From assembly GCA_029224185.1 (NCBI GenBank), contig CM055192.1, forward strand, positions 2,283,001 to 2,347,000: a stretch of DNA of 64,000 nt, in the 5' to 3' direction. Origin of the DNA: Karalla daura. Taxonomy: Eukaryota; Chordata; Actinopteri; Chaetodontiformes; Leiognathidae. The position numbers were made by a program, and so were the translations under genes. Each line of letters begins with the position of its first letter. Positions within the stretch are counted from its first letter, which is position 1. The notes beneath the pieces were generated by a model that was not told where the DNA came from, made no database searches, and was given only the letters and a program-made list of their open reading frames with translations. This document shows, piece by piece, positions 23,299 to 35,000 of the stretch.

Positions 23299-23414
23299 CT
23301 GGAGCTGCTGATCGCCGTCTTCTCTGTCCTGGGCAACGTGCTGGTGCTGGCAGAGCATCGCCAACTTCTTTGTGGTGTCTCTGGACCTTCGCCATTGTCA
23401 TCAGCACTGGCTCC
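23299..23414 (+). pseudogene. Decayed partial copy of the adora2a first coding exon
   Basis: The stretch matches the real exon from 23608 onward (ctggagctgctgat), then gggcaacgtgctggtg, then cagagcatc, aacttctttgt and finally gccattgtcatcagcac. Compared with the real exon it lacks two internal blocks of about 25 and 35 bp (TM1 end to loop, and TM2), so it breaks the frame and cannot encode the receptor. The surviving pieces are very similar to the real exon. It lies about 300 bp upstream of its source in the same orientation and looks like a local tandem duplication followed by deletion. Confidence 0.85.
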
Positions 23415-23568
23415 AAAGGCAGCAGCAGGGATGCAGTGGGGATTGGTGTGAGCCCAGCAGCTTTGAGGGGTGGAGGAGGCCTAGCAGGTTTGAGTGGAGG
23501 CTTGCAGCTATGCAGTTTGAGGCGAGGTTACCTCCCTCCTCATCTGTGACCTCTCCGCCTGCCTCACC

Positions 23569-23906
23569 ATGCCGGGGGTCTCTGTCGCCTTTGTCTGCTA
23601 CATCATTCTGGAGCTGCTGATTGCTGTCTTCTCTGTGCTGGGCAACGTGCTGGTGTGCTGGGCCGTGTGCCTCAACAGCAACCTGCAGAGCATCACCAAC
23701 TTCTTTGTTGTGTCTCTGGCTGTGGCTGACATCGCAGTGGGCGTCCTGGCCATCCCCTTCGCCATTGTCATCAGCACTGGCTTCTGCTCCAACTTCTATG
23801 GCTGTCTCTTCATTGCCTGCTTTGTGCTGGTCCTCACCCAGAGCTCCATCTTCAGCCTGCTGGCCATCGCCATTGACCGCTACATTGCAATCAAGCTCCC
23901 ACTCAG
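23569..23906 (+). CDS. adora2a: adora2a coding exon 1 (TM1-TM3)
   Basis: Encodes the N terminus through DRYIAIKLPL. The donor is ag/gtcagtgg at 23907. The phase-2 junction after the DRY motif is the conserved intron position of adenosine receptor genes. The reading frame continues past the donor for a short chance extension, which is intronic. Confidence 0.94.
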
Positions 23907-26008
23907 GTCAGTGGCCCAGGAATCCCGCTGTAGTTCAAAGTGTTCATGGAATTGATAAAAGTTTGGCTTGGATTCATAAAAAGGCTTTTTTTTCTAATAT
24001 GCAAATAATATGATTGTATTAAATATTTACCAGCTCTTAAAACTATTTAATCAGTTTAGTGACACCAACAACCATTTATCATAATGTTGACAATATACTA
24101 GACCAGAGTAATGAATTTATCACTTACATAAAGGAATTTTGAGCATAATAGGATTTAAAGTTGTTGCATTATGAACCCTTAGGATTTGTGATTTACTGCC
24201 AAATGGCAGACAGGAAACTATTCAGTTGTTAGTAAATACTTACTTCTAGGCCCTGCCATCACTGCTCTTTCACTTTCTTTTCTCAGCATTGTCTAATTTT
24301 TTACTCAGCCTCAAATGATGGGGCAATCACAATAAAACTTTATATTTCATGTTTATTTGTCAGTGACATTTGAACCAGAAAGTCTTGGCCCAATAAGTGT
24401 GTCCAGAAATGGCATCTCCCATGGGGGTGCGTCCCCCTAGAGCAGTCAAATGATTTTTGTTCTAATTGCTTCCACAGGCAGTTTATTCGTGGCACTTTAT
24501 AAAAACACCGGACCCTCACGTTGTTTATCTTGAACATCAGCCTCAAACCAGCGCTCAAATTTGCTCATAACTAGCCTCTAACCCATCGCTTGTGAGATGC
24601 CATGGCTGGAAGTGTGACATCATAACATGTCTCCATCCTTTTGACGCTCAAGATACGTGAGGGTCTCCCTGTGTTGTTTTAAGCATTACTGCTGGGGGAG
24701 CTTGTTTTCGCAGCATTAACCTCTGCACTTTTAACATCTCAAGAATGTGATTGAAACAAGCCAAATATCTCAGCTGCTCTCCCACACTGCACTACGAGCC
24801 CTCCCAAAATAGACTCTTCCTTTGAAAGACTTTGTTTGTTTATCCTCATCCTTATCTCTTTTGGTTCTGGGATGAGAAGATCTTCACTTCACATACAGCA
24901 CACAAAGGATAATTAAACATCATACTGTAATCACTAGATTTGGTGGTTGGTTGGTATGAACTTTCAATGGGTTGACTTTGACATGTAAATGGTCTCCCTC
25001 TCCAGGTACAACAGCCTGGTGACAGGGCAGCGGGCGCAGGGCATCATTGCCATCTGCTGGGTGCTATCCATCATCATCGGCCTGACACCCATGATGGGCT
25101 GGCACAAGCTATCACACAGTGCCAACGGTACCTGTGCGCCAGGTCTGATGAAGTGCCTGTTCGAGGAGGTGGTGGACATGGAGTACATGATCTACTTCAA
25201 CTTCTTTGCCTGTGTGTTGATCCCTTTATTGCTGATGCTGGCCATTTACCTGTGCATCTTCATGGCAGCTCGCCACCAACTGAAGCTCATGGAGGTGAAG
25301 GCAATGCACGGTGAGAAGTCCCGTTCCACGCTGCAGAAGGAGGTGCAGGCTGCTAAATCCCTGGCCATCATTGTTGGGCTGTTTGCAGTCTGTTGGCTAC
25401 CGCTGCATATCATCAACTGCTTTACACTCTTCTGCCCACAGTGTCCCCGCCCACCCTCCTGGATCATGTACATGGCAATTATCCTGTCCCATGCCAATTC
25501 TGTGGTTAACCCCTTCATCTATGCATACCGCATTCGAGAATTCCGACAAACCTTCCGCAAAATCATCCGCCAGCATATCCTGAGCCACCATGAGCACTTT
25601 GAAAACAGTGGCAGCATGCGCAACTCCACCCACAACAGCATCAGCGACTCCATCAGGCTCAAGGCCAATGGTTTGGCCTTCAACCTTTCCTCTGAACACA
25701 GCAGTTGTGAAAGCTCTTGCCCTTGCCCCAACCAGCCCTCTCCTGTAGGGGGCGGCCTGATGGCAGTGTCCCACCCCCCCTTGACTGTGGTCATCTCTCA
25801 CTGCCCTATGATGGCCAACTGCACAATGCAGGCCCTCAGGCACACTCAGATTCCTATTGGCTACCTTCAGTACGCAGAACAGCTGGCGGATCAAGACCCA
25901 GCAGAGGGTGCAGACGATGCAGGGGTGTCTGGCTGCACCCAGGCCTCGGTGCAGTTCAGCAAGCCCTGCAGGCAAAGCTATGCCAGAGAGCTGGAGGTGA
26001 TGTCCTGA
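23569..26008 (+). CDS. adora2a: Adenosine A2A receptor orthologue, two coding exons
   Basis: Coding exons 23569-23906 and 25006-26008 join at the arginine codon after the DRY motif and give 446 residues (human 412). It is a class A GPCR of the plasma membrane; the family couples to Gs and raises cAMP on adenosine binding. Visible features are seven hydrophobic segments, NxxN-type GNVLVCW in TM1, LAVADIAVG in TM2, DRYIAI ending TM3, FE at about residues 165-166 in loop 2 (the ligand-contact pair), an N-glycosylation site NGT at about 153, CWLPLH with W243 and H247, N250, S274-H275, and NPFIY at 281-285. Loop 2 is shorter than in mammals; the C-tail is long and Ser/His-rich. The start is the ATG closest to the expected N terminus (MPGVS). 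Neighbour specc1l supports A2A rather than A2B. Teleosts have two copies (aa/ab); which one is not resolved. Confidence 0.95.
23907..25005 (+). other. adora2a: adora2a intron between coding exons
   Basis: GT at 23907 and tctccag ending at 25005. It is AT-rich and no element was recognised in it. The AATAAA-like motif at about 24333 could give a truncated transcript but has no other support. Confidence 0.9.
25006..26008 (+). CDS. adora2a: adora2a coding exon 2 (loop 2 to C-tail)
   Basis: Encodes TM4-TM7 and the cytoplasmic tail. STLQKEVQAAKSLAIIVGLF, shared with mammalian A2A, marks loop 3 and TM6, and RIREFRQTFRKIIR marks helix 8. The tail carries a Ser-rich segment (SSEHSSCESSCPCP) that differs from the mammalian tail. 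TGA at 26006-26008. Confidence 0.95.
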
Positions 26009-27195
26009 CACACCCAGAGGTGGGAGGATCCCTGGTGCTCTACAGCCTGAAGGGACAGTTGAAGCTCACCGCAGCAGGGATGCACAGGACCCAGGATAGG
26101 TCTTGGTGTGCATTAGAGGAGGGAGCACTGTGAATGACAAGTGGACAGTTAGTCTAACCGAGGTGAATGTCCTTACCACAGGAAACTGTCTCTCCTATAA
26201 TATGCGCGTATACATCAGCTATAAAACAGCTGAGCAACCGATAGTACAAGGGGTCTGCTTGGATTTCAACAAAGACAAGCATTGTGATTTCTATTGCGTT
26301 GATACAACTGCATAAGGACTAAGAAAACGAAGAACATGGTTCACTCCTGTGAACCATGAAGGACAGAAAAGCAGTGTTAAGGTGGATGTTTGGTCTTTGG
26401 CTGAAGAGAAGAACTGGTAATACTTATTACTAAATTATTGAGACATTTTTCATTTCTTCAGGAACTTGGACAAAAGAAATTCACATCTTTAAGATTCAAC
26501 CTGTCTGTCTCTCACACTTCATGAAGGCCTCAATTTCAGTATTGCTAGCTGTCTGCTGAACAGAAACAGTGTTTTCAACATTTTCTCTTCCCATTAATTT
26601 ACAGATAATAGAGAGAATGAAATATACAAGGACTCAGGAAGTGAAAAAAAGACTACAAGACCTGTACTTCCAAACAATCAAGTAGGAAATCAGTCACAAT
26701 CATTTAAATAATAATTACCATATGCAGTTACTGTAAACAATTACTGAGTATGTTGGTGGCATAACAACAACAGCAATGATGATAATAATAATGATAAAAG
26801 TAAGGCAAAGTACAAATTAATTAAAACACTTGGTAATTGATGTTTTGAAACAGGGATTCAGATTTGTTTTGATGTCTGAGTCAACACCAGTACTTCTACT
26901 GTCAACAATCCTAAAGTTTGTAATGTAATGCTGATGTGTAACTGAGTGCCTATGTTTGCACAGTATGACATTGTAACCTTTGTGCTCTGTATACTCATGT
27001 AAATGGTGACTCGAGACACAGTTTGATTAACGATGGAGGATTCTTTGAAGAGGATTGGGACTGATCACATTTTAGATGCAGAGAAATTTGCCCTGATGAT
27101 TTTTTTCCTTTCCAGTCCAACTGTGGCCTTCTTTTCTTTCACTAGAAGTCTGTGCCAAAGGTTTATCTTTAATTAAATGTTTTTACATTTCATAA
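26009..27195 (+). other. adora2a: adora2a 3' UTR (inferred)
   Basis: Non-coding sequence after the adora2a stop, with ATTAAA at 27172-27177 followed by a T- and GT-containing stretch (cataagtgtgctcattg). No other gene signal is present. Confidence 0.45.
27172..27177 (+). terminator. adora2a: Candidate adora2a polyadenylation signal ATTAAA
   Basis: A variant hexamer with a GTGTGCTC-type element about 15 bp downstream. It is the best candidate within 1.3 kb of the stop codon. Confidence 0.4.
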
Positions 27196-28545
27196 GTGTG
27201 CTCATTGTATTTGTAATCAACAGCGCACACTAAATGTCCCAGTTGGTTCTTGGTTGATGCAAACTTCCTTTCACTGGGCAGGACCATGCTTCACTTCAGA
27301 TTTAGACCACTAGTCAATAGAAGTGAGTCACAGATTGACTTTGCTCATTCTATGAGATAGTTAAGCAGACAAACTATATTTGGAGTTATTTATGTTCCCA
27401 GCTTTCATGGAGGCTCCCCTGTGAGTTCAGGTTACAGTGCACAGGCTCCACTTTTTTCTGAAAGCTTCATAGTGGCCTGCAGTGCTCTCTTAAACACCAA
27501 CCCAGGGGAAAATTGCCTTCTTACTGAGTACCAGAACATCGATACCACCCAATTGTAAAGCTACAGTCAGAAATCAGCCAGCTTATCTTACTCAAAAAGA
27601 GGAAAATGGCTGGCTCTGTGCAAAGACAAAAACATCTGAAAGCATCCTAGACGTATTGAATTGATACATTTTCTACCCACATTGCATAAATTTGGCTGGA
27701 GAACCCTCTGAGCTTACAGCTGTTGCTAACTTGGGCAGTAGTTGTGGAGCAATATTGTCACCCACTAAATATAATTAGTTTCTAAAACTAATCTGACTGT
27801 GTAGGGATGTATTCAACAGATGTATTAACTTTTTTCCCTGGCTTGCTGGTGCTCCTTAAGAATTTCAGCAGCAGTCATCCTGAGGTAACGGGTAAACATC
27901 AGCAGAGGAAAAGAAATTAGAGCTACTGTGCAGCAATGGTTGGGGCTGGGTACTTTTAGGCAGAATGGAAGTTCCAAAGCTGTAGCACATATAGTTGTTA
28001 TGAATTTTCAAAGTTTTTACATTTAGTGGCTTGTTACAGTACCTCCATCACGACTACTGTCTTGTATTTCCAGCTGAGGAGATCATGGCATGGAACTAGA
28101 CCTTTATGAGAAGTTGTGGCAGATTTCTCATATAGAATTGTTGCACAAGCTGAGGCTAAAACTAAACTCACAGTCAACACCAAGGGCCTTCCTCTACCTC
28201 ACTGAGCTAATTGGCACATGGAAATGGCACACGTAGCTCCACAAATTGACTAAGCCAGTCACTCAACTGACAGACAACAGCTCTTTTAGCATGCAAAGGC
28301 AGATTTCAACCAGCGGTCAAAAACTCAAAAATACACAGTTTGCATCTGGACAGCATTGAGCTGTTGGTAATTTGTTTGAAAATGAACATTGAAAATGTAT
28401 TCAGCAAACACGCAACTATGCTTAAAATACCATTTACAGTCAAACAATTTGATGAATCATAAATATGTGTGGATCGTTTGTTTCTTCAGTTTTGGAAGTT
28501 TTGAAAGTTGAAATTCTGTCTATAGCACATATGGTCATTAGGGTC
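27196..28545. other. Intergenic stretch, nothing recognised
   Basis: No coding homology, no tandem repeat and no recognised transposon. Composition is moderately AT-rich. Confidence 0.4.
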
Positions 28546-29786
28546 CGAGCAACAGAGTTGCAAGAACCCTTTTAAAACTGTCATGTTTCTTTCTTCTTCT
28601 TTGTTTTTTTTCTTCTTCTTCTTCTTCTTCTTATTATTAGCAAGCAGAGATCGCTTTCTGGGGGGCCTGCTTGAATCTGCAATAGCATCACCTTGAAAAT
28701 TTCAAACGGCAAGCCCCACCTCTAAGTTTTACCTACATGCATGAAACTTGGTGGGGTTATGGAACACGCTGAGGCGCACAAAAATCTCTTGAAGCCCCGC
28801 CCTCAACCCAACAGGAAGTCAGCCATTTTGACTTGTTTGTTTTTTCTTTTTGAAGGAGCTGTTCCTAGGTCTTTTGCCTGTTTGACTTCAAATTAGGTAC
28901 ATATTTTCTGTAGGTCAAAGGGCGTGATGTGCTAGGATGTGTCAAAGTTTTGTGATTTTATCACGCTCTTTCACTTTGAATGGCTCTCACACCCACAGAC
29001 TTGATCATAGCAGCTTGAAACTTGCTGGACATGATGAGGGCTCCACCCTGAACAGCCTGATATATTAACTTACCACCTCTCTCATAGTGCTCCCCAGTGG
29101 TCAAAGGAAGTGTCCAGGTGTTACGCTTATATGTAGTATTCCTACATAATGACTCCATTGACTTCAGTCCAAGCTGTGTCCATGGGCGAGGATAAATGTC
29201 TTTATAGTGCCACCTTGAAATTTCCAAAAACCCCTCTCCATGAGGATTTTGTGGAGAAGATAGATGAAAATTTGTATGGATGTACAGTTAGTCCAGATGC
29301 ACAAAAAATGTCTCTTGCACCAATGGTCTGAACAGGATGTTGGCAAATTTGACTTCAAGTGTTGCTATGTATCACCCAAGTCTGCCTTGGTTCGTCCCAT
29401 TGACTTCATATTGTATGAGCATCACCTAAATAGCTTTGTGATCAAAAATCCTTATGTCAAGGGATGTGGCCGTATGGCAGCCAGAGGAGAGAGATGGTTC
29501 ATTATCACTGAATCACAGGGATGCTGCTCAGCCCAGGAGAGATTCCTCTTCAAGGTGTGCTAAAAAAGAGAAGAGTCTTGGGATGGCCTGCGACCTGCAT
29601 AAGCCCCACGGCTGCCAGTGTCTCAATTGCTCGGACCCACTGACAGCTGCTTGCAACTTTGATTTGTTGTGAATTTTGAAAATGCTGAACTTTAATGGCT
29701 TACTGTGCTCCCCCATCAGGACTATTAACCGGCAATGGGACTGGGTTTGGTCATTTTTCACACATGGGAAGTAGGATTTCCTCAGA

Positions 29787-29789
<3 letters not shown>
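28545..29789 (+). repeat. Abundant teleost interspersed repeat (ggtccgag family)
   Basis: Begins with gggtccgagcaacagagttg and has a cttctt/ttattatt tract. It then contains caagccccacctctaag, atgaaacttggtggggtt and cccaacaggaagtcagccat, and ends near gggtttggtcatttttcac. These phrases recur in a long unclassified repeat known to me from many teleost genomes. Short open frames inside it are not supported as genes. The boundaries are approximate. Confidence 0.6.
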
Positions 29790-29852
<63 letters not shown>

Positions 29853-29853
29853 G
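29790..29853. repeat. (GAAA)n microsatellite
   Basis: About 15 AAAG/GAAA units in a purine-only tract at the end of the preceding interspersed repeat. Confidence 0.95.
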
Positions 29854-30460
29854 GAAGAAAAAGAAGAGTAAGAAGAAACACATGCAGCAAAACCTGCGCC
29901 CTCTAACAAGTGGCTCTCTGAGGCCTCCTGTTGTTTAGAGTCCAAAAGCAAATTTCACAATCAAACACAAAAAGAAGCTGTCCTAACACTTGTGCCTTGT
30001 GTGCTGTTGAGGAAACTGATGACTCCTGACAAAGAGCACGACTGAAAGCTCCAAGGATGGACACAGGGGAATAAACACATCGGGAGCAAAAACACCTCTG
30101 AAGACAGCAAGAGACATCAATAGACAGGGAAAACCTAAAATATGTATGTACACATCAACAGAGACTAGAAATATGTGTAGATCACAGATAAAAGAAGAAA
30201 CAATTTCAAAAGTGGTTTCAACACATATGTAATGGAATGCTGATGTGTCAGTTTAACTTTAGAAAGTAAAAGCAGAAAGTAATGCTACAAATTAAAAAGT
30301 TATATATATCAGAACACAAATTGGGCTTTGAAGAAATTTCCAAACAAACAAAAAAAAAATACGAAAACAAGATGGAAATTGCCGCCCGACATCAGTCCTC
30401 CCTGTCCTTTTTACACTTATAACAGTCGTATATTTTAATATGATATCAAAAGGCTGATGG
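29854..30460. other. Intergenic stretch, nothing recognised
   Basis: AT-rich with an A run at 30350-30358. No gene or element was recognised. Confidence 0.4.
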
Positions 30461-30462
30461 TC

Positions 30463-30720
30463 CAGACAGCAGCCAAGGACATATGATTAGCATGTGCAGA
30501 GCAGCTCACAGGGGTTTTTAGGAATATTTTCAACCTGTCCCTAAAGCAAGCAGTTGTGCCAGCGTGCTTCAAAGCTACCTCCAATGTCCTAGTGCTGAAG
30601 CGCTCCAGCCCAACATGCCTGAATGACTAATATCCAGTTGCACTCACACCCATAATCATGAAGTGCTTTGAGTGACTGGTCCTGGCACACCGGAAGACTG
30701 CTCTGTCACAGATCGTAAGT
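30463..30720 (+). pseudogene. LINE reverse-transcriptase N-terminal fragment
   Basis: Plus-strand translation gives IFNLSLKQAVVPACFKATS, then LKRSSPTCLND, a stop, YPVALTPIIMKCFE and a second stop. This is the conserved start of the RT domain in a common fish non-LTR retrotransposon (intact relatives read NDYRPVALTPI). Two in-frame stops make it dead. It may share a family with the antisense fragment at 4510-4630. Confidence 0.7.
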
Positions 30721-31240
30721 TGCTACAAAGGGTGGGAATAACCGCATAGTGCATCATAAGGTTTCCAGTTCCTGCCATTGAGGACGTACAGAGGAATCAC
30801 AGTCTGTACCAAACTCACAACATCCTTATGACCCCCCCCCCCCCCCCGCCTCTGCCCTCCACTCAATAAATTGTTGACTTGTATATTATGCTCATAATCT
30901 GTATGTCTGTTATCTGTAATCAATTTAATATCTCCATATTATTCACATCTATTATTATAGTACATTTCACTGCTCTGCACTTTAATCTGTAAATTATGAA
31001 ATACAGAATATACTTAACATTTATTGCACTTATTTATATTTATGACCAATAAATCCAGCCATCCATATATATCCAATCATTTGCATATGATTCTGTCAAA
31101 ATCTGTAAACTACTGTAATTACTTCTTTGTACATAGACTCTTGCACATTTGCCTTATTTGTCCTCTAGTGAGATGCCACACCTCATTTGGTTATACTTGT
31201 ATATGTGTAATGACAATAAAGTTGAATCTCATCTCATGTG
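30721..31240 (+). mobile_element. LINE 3' UTR fragment with AATAAA tail
   Basis: Contains tattatgctcataatctg, gcacatttgccttatttgtc and the tail gtaatgacaataaagttgaa followed by repeats of tctca. This 3' tail recurs in fish LINE copies. A poly-C run sits at about 30833-30847. Confidence 0.55.
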
Positions 31241-31244
31241 TAGC

Positions 31245-31560
31245 CTACAACTTCATCTGGTCCGTTCACCCTTCCTCGGCTGCTAAAAAGGCACATCAGT
31301 GCCTTCACCTCCTGGGACAGGAGGAACGCATCGCACATATCAACACTGACCATCTCATACACAGGCACCACGGAGAGTGTGCCAACTACATTACAGTAAC
31401 ATCTCTCCGTGGCATGACAAAAGGAGTGGTGAGGATGACAGAAAAGATCATTGGGGTCACACTGCCACCCTTTGGGGACATGGCAAAACAGCAGTGCCTC
31501 CGACGGGCAAGGAGGATTACACAATACCCCACTCATCCCTTTCATTTCTTTTACTTTTAT
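31245..31560 (+). pseudogene. LINE ORF2 C-terminal fragment
   Basis: Plus-strand translation has KIIGVTLPPFGDMAKQQ and CLRRARRITQYPTHPFH, matching the C-terminal motif (IIGxxLPSL, then CLRRARRITxDPTHP) of fish non-LTR retrotransposons. It follows another LINE tail directly, so a second insertion or a rearranged copy is likely. Confidence 0.65.
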
Positions 31561-31615
31561 ACTGTAAGTAGTTAACTAAATACAAAATGTTATCAACATA
31601 CCAGGCTCGCAAAAT

Positions 31616-32012
31616 CCATAATGGTATGGTGTTGCCATATGGCAACGTACAGATTTTTAACATTTTCTATAATTTATTGATCAAGAACAGTGCAAGAAAC
31701 TACATAATAATGAACTTAACTTACCTATTATTGAGTGTATTTTTTTTTCCTGTCAAAAACCTTTGAAAAAACACTTTTTTTGGTGAATTTTTAGGCGTGA
31801 AATGGTGAGGCTCCTCCCTTTGATGAAGTCTGCAGAGAAGGGTTCCAAAATGGCCTCGAGGAAGTCATGTGACAAATTTAAACACTGCTATTGGCTTACT
31901 TAGAACTCCACCTCTTTTTTAATGCATTGCATCATACCTGGGGATGTATTATCTGTGTGTAGAAGGTTTAAAATGGGGATGTTGCCATATGGCAACGCTG
32001 GACCATAGAGGG
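31616..32012. mobile_element. Candidate short DNA transposon (MITE) abutting the satellite
   Basis: A 16-bp perfect palindrome, gttgccatatggcaac, occurs at 31631-31646 and 31981-31996. The sequences around the two copies are related as inverted repeats: ccataatggtatggt precedes the left copy, and the reverse complement of the right flank reads ccctctatggtccagc. The inner flanks (gatttttaacattttct and the reverse complement cattttaaaccttct) also match. This gives inverted ends of roughly 45 bp around a non-coding interior. I see no clear target-site duplication, so the superfamily is undetermined. The right end touches the first 129-bp repeat. Confidence 0.5.
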
Positions 32013-32090
32013 TGAAGAACGCTTAGTTGAGCCTGTTTACAGCCCCCTGCATAGGAGACTGTGAGGAAAAGCGCTTTGAAAAAGTGTGTT

Positions 32091-35000
32091 GACACATGCA
32101 CCATTGGCCAATACGCAGTGCAGCAACAGGCCTGAAAAGTGTGTAGAACGCTTAGTTGAGCCTGTTCACAGCCCCCTGCATAGGAGACTGTGGGGGAAAG
32201 CGCTTTGAAAAAGTGTGTTGACACATGCACCATTGGCCAATACGCAGTGCAGCAACAGGCCGTCAAAGTGTTTAGAACGCTTAGTTGAGCCTGTTTACAG
32301 CCCCCTGCATAGGAGACTATGGGGAAAAGCACTTTGAAAAAGTCTGTTGACACATGCACCATTGGCCAATACGCAGTGCAGCAACAGGCCGTCAAAGTGT
32401 TTAGAACGCTTAGTTGAGCCTGTTTACAGCCCCCTGCATAGGAGACTGTGGGGAAAAGCGCTTTGAAAAAGTGTGTTGACACATGCACCATTGGCCAATA
32501 CGCAGTGCAGCAACAGGCCGTCAAAGTGTTTAGAACGCTTAGTTGAGCCTGTTTACATCCCCCTGCATAGAAGACTGTGGGGAAAAGCGCTTTGAAAAAG
32601 TGTGTTGACACATGCACCATTGGCCAATACGCAGTGCAGCAACAGGCCGTCAAAGTGTTTAGAACGCTTAGTTGAGCCTGTTTACAGCCCCTTGCATAGG
32701 AGACTGTGGGGAAAAGCGCTTTGAAAAAGTGTGTTGACACATGCACCATTGGCCAATACGCAGTGCAGCAACAGGCCGTCAAAGTGTTTAGAACGCTTAT
32801 TTGAGCCTGTTTACAGCCCCCTGCGTCGGAGACTGTGGGGAAAAGCGCTTTGAAAAAGTGTGTTGACACATGCACCATTGGCCAATACGCAGTGCAGCAA
32901 CAGGCCGTCAAAGTGTTTAGAACGCTTAGTTGAGCCTGTTTACAGCCCCCTGCATAGGAGACTGTGGGGAAAAGCGCTTTGAAAAAGTGTGTTGACACAT
33001 GCACCATTGGCCAATACGCAGTGCAGCAACAGGCCTGAAAAGTGTTTAGAACGCTTAGTTGAGCCTGTTTACAGCCCCCTGCATAGGAGACTGTGGGGGA
33101 AAGCGCTTTGAAAAAGTGTGTTGACACATGCACCATTGGCCAATACGCAGTGCAGCAACAGGCCGTCAAAGTGTTTAGAACGCTTAGTTGAGCCTGTTTA
33201 CAGCCCCCTGCATAGGAGACTATGGGGAAAAGCACTTTGAAAAAGTCTGTTGACACATGCACCATTGGCCAATACGCAGTGCAGCAACAGGCCGTCAAAG
33301 TGTTTAGAACGCTTAGTTGAGCCTGTTTACAGCCCCCTGCATAGGAGACTGTGGGGAAAAGCGCTTTGAAAAAGTGTGTTGACACATGCACCATTGGCCA
33401 ATACGCAGTGCAGCAACAGGCCGTCAAAGTGTTTAGAACGCTTAGTTGAGCCTGTTTACATCCCCCTGCATAGAAGACTGTGGGGAAAAGCGCTTTGAAA
33501 AAGTGTGTTGACACATGCACCATTGGCCAATACGCAGTGCAGCAACAGGCCGTCAAAGTGTTTAGAACGCTTAGTTGAGCCTGTTTACAGCCCCTTGCAT
33601 AGGAGACTGTGGGGGAAAGCGCTTTGAAAAAGTGTGTTGACACATGCACCATTGGCCAAAACGCAGTGCAGCAACAGGCCTGAAAAGTGTTTAGAACGCT
33701 TAGTTGAGCCTGTTTACATCCCCCTGCCTAGAAGACTGTGGGGAAAAGCGCTTTGAAAAAGTGTGTTGACACATGCACCATTGGCCAATACGCAGTGCAG
33801 CAACAGGCCGTCAAAGTGTTTAGAACGCTTAGTTGAGCCTGTTTACAGCCCCCTGCATAGGAGACTATGGGGAAAAGCACTTTGAAAAAGTCTGTTGACA
33901 CATGCACCATTGGCCAATACGCAGTGCAGCAACAGGCCGTCAAAGTGTTTAGAACGCTTAGTTGAGCCTGTTTACAGCCCCCTGCATAGGAGACTGTGGG
34001 GAAAAGCGCTTTGAAAAAGTGTGTTGACACATGCACCATTGGCCAATACGCAGTGCAGCAACAGGCCGTCAAAGTGTTTAGAACGCTTAGTTGAGCCTGT
34101 TTACATCCCCCTGCATAGAAGACTGTGGGGAAAAGCGCTTTGAAAAAGTGTGTTGACACATGCACCATTGGCCAATACGCAGTGCAGCAACAGGCCGTCA
34201 AAGTGTTTAGAACGCTTAGTTGAGCCTGTTTACAGCCCCTTGCATAGGAGACTGTGGGGAAAAGCGCTTTGAAAAAGTGTGTTGACACATGCACCATTGG
34301 CCAATACGCAGTGCAGCAACAGGCCGTCAAAGTGTTTAGAACGCTTATTTGAGCCTGTTTACAGCCCCCTGCGTCGGAGACTGTGGGGAAAAGCGCTTTG
34401 AAAAAGTGTGTTGACACATGCACCATTGGCCAATACGCAGTGCAGCAACAGGCCGTCAAAGTGTTAAGAACGCTTAGTTGAGCCTGTTTACAGCCCCCTG
34501 CATAGGAGACTGTGGGGAAAAGCGCTTTGAAAAAGTGTGTTGACACATGCACCATTGGCCAATACGCAGTGCAGCAACAGGCCTGAAAAGTGTTTAGAAC
34601 GCTTAGTTGAGCCTGTTTACAGCCCCCTGCATAGGAGACTGTGGGGGAAAGCGCTTTGAAAAAGTGTGTTGACACATGCACCATTGGCCAATACGCAGTG
34701 CAGCAACAGGCCGTCAAAGTGTTTAGAACGCTTAGTTGAGCCTGTTTACAGCCCCCTGCATAGGAGACTATGGGGAAAAGCACTTTGAAAAAGTCTGTTG
34801 ACACATGCACCATTGGCCAATACGCAGTGTAGCAACAGGCCGTCAAAGTGTTTAGAACGCTTAGTTGAGCCTGTTTACAGCCCCCTGCATAGGAGACTGT
34901 GGGGAAAAGCGCTTTGAAAAAGTGTGTTGACACATGCACCATTGGCCAATACGCAGTGCAGCAACAGGCCGTCAAAGTGTTTAGAACGCTTAGTTGAGCC

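Noticed and set aside
23105..23620. Alternative adora2a N-terminal coding frames upstream of 23,569
   Set aside because: They run through the deleted exon duplicate in shifting frames. None joins the receptor frame with conserved sequence.
28961..29672. Short ORFs of 60-99 codons between adora2a and the satellites
   Set aside because: They fall inside an abundant interspersed repeat and show no recognisable protein family.
31024..31575. 183-codon plus-strand ORF as a host gene
   Set aside because: Its C-terminal part is a LINE ORF2 end (CLRRARRIT motif) and the rest is LINE 3' UTR; it is transposon debris.
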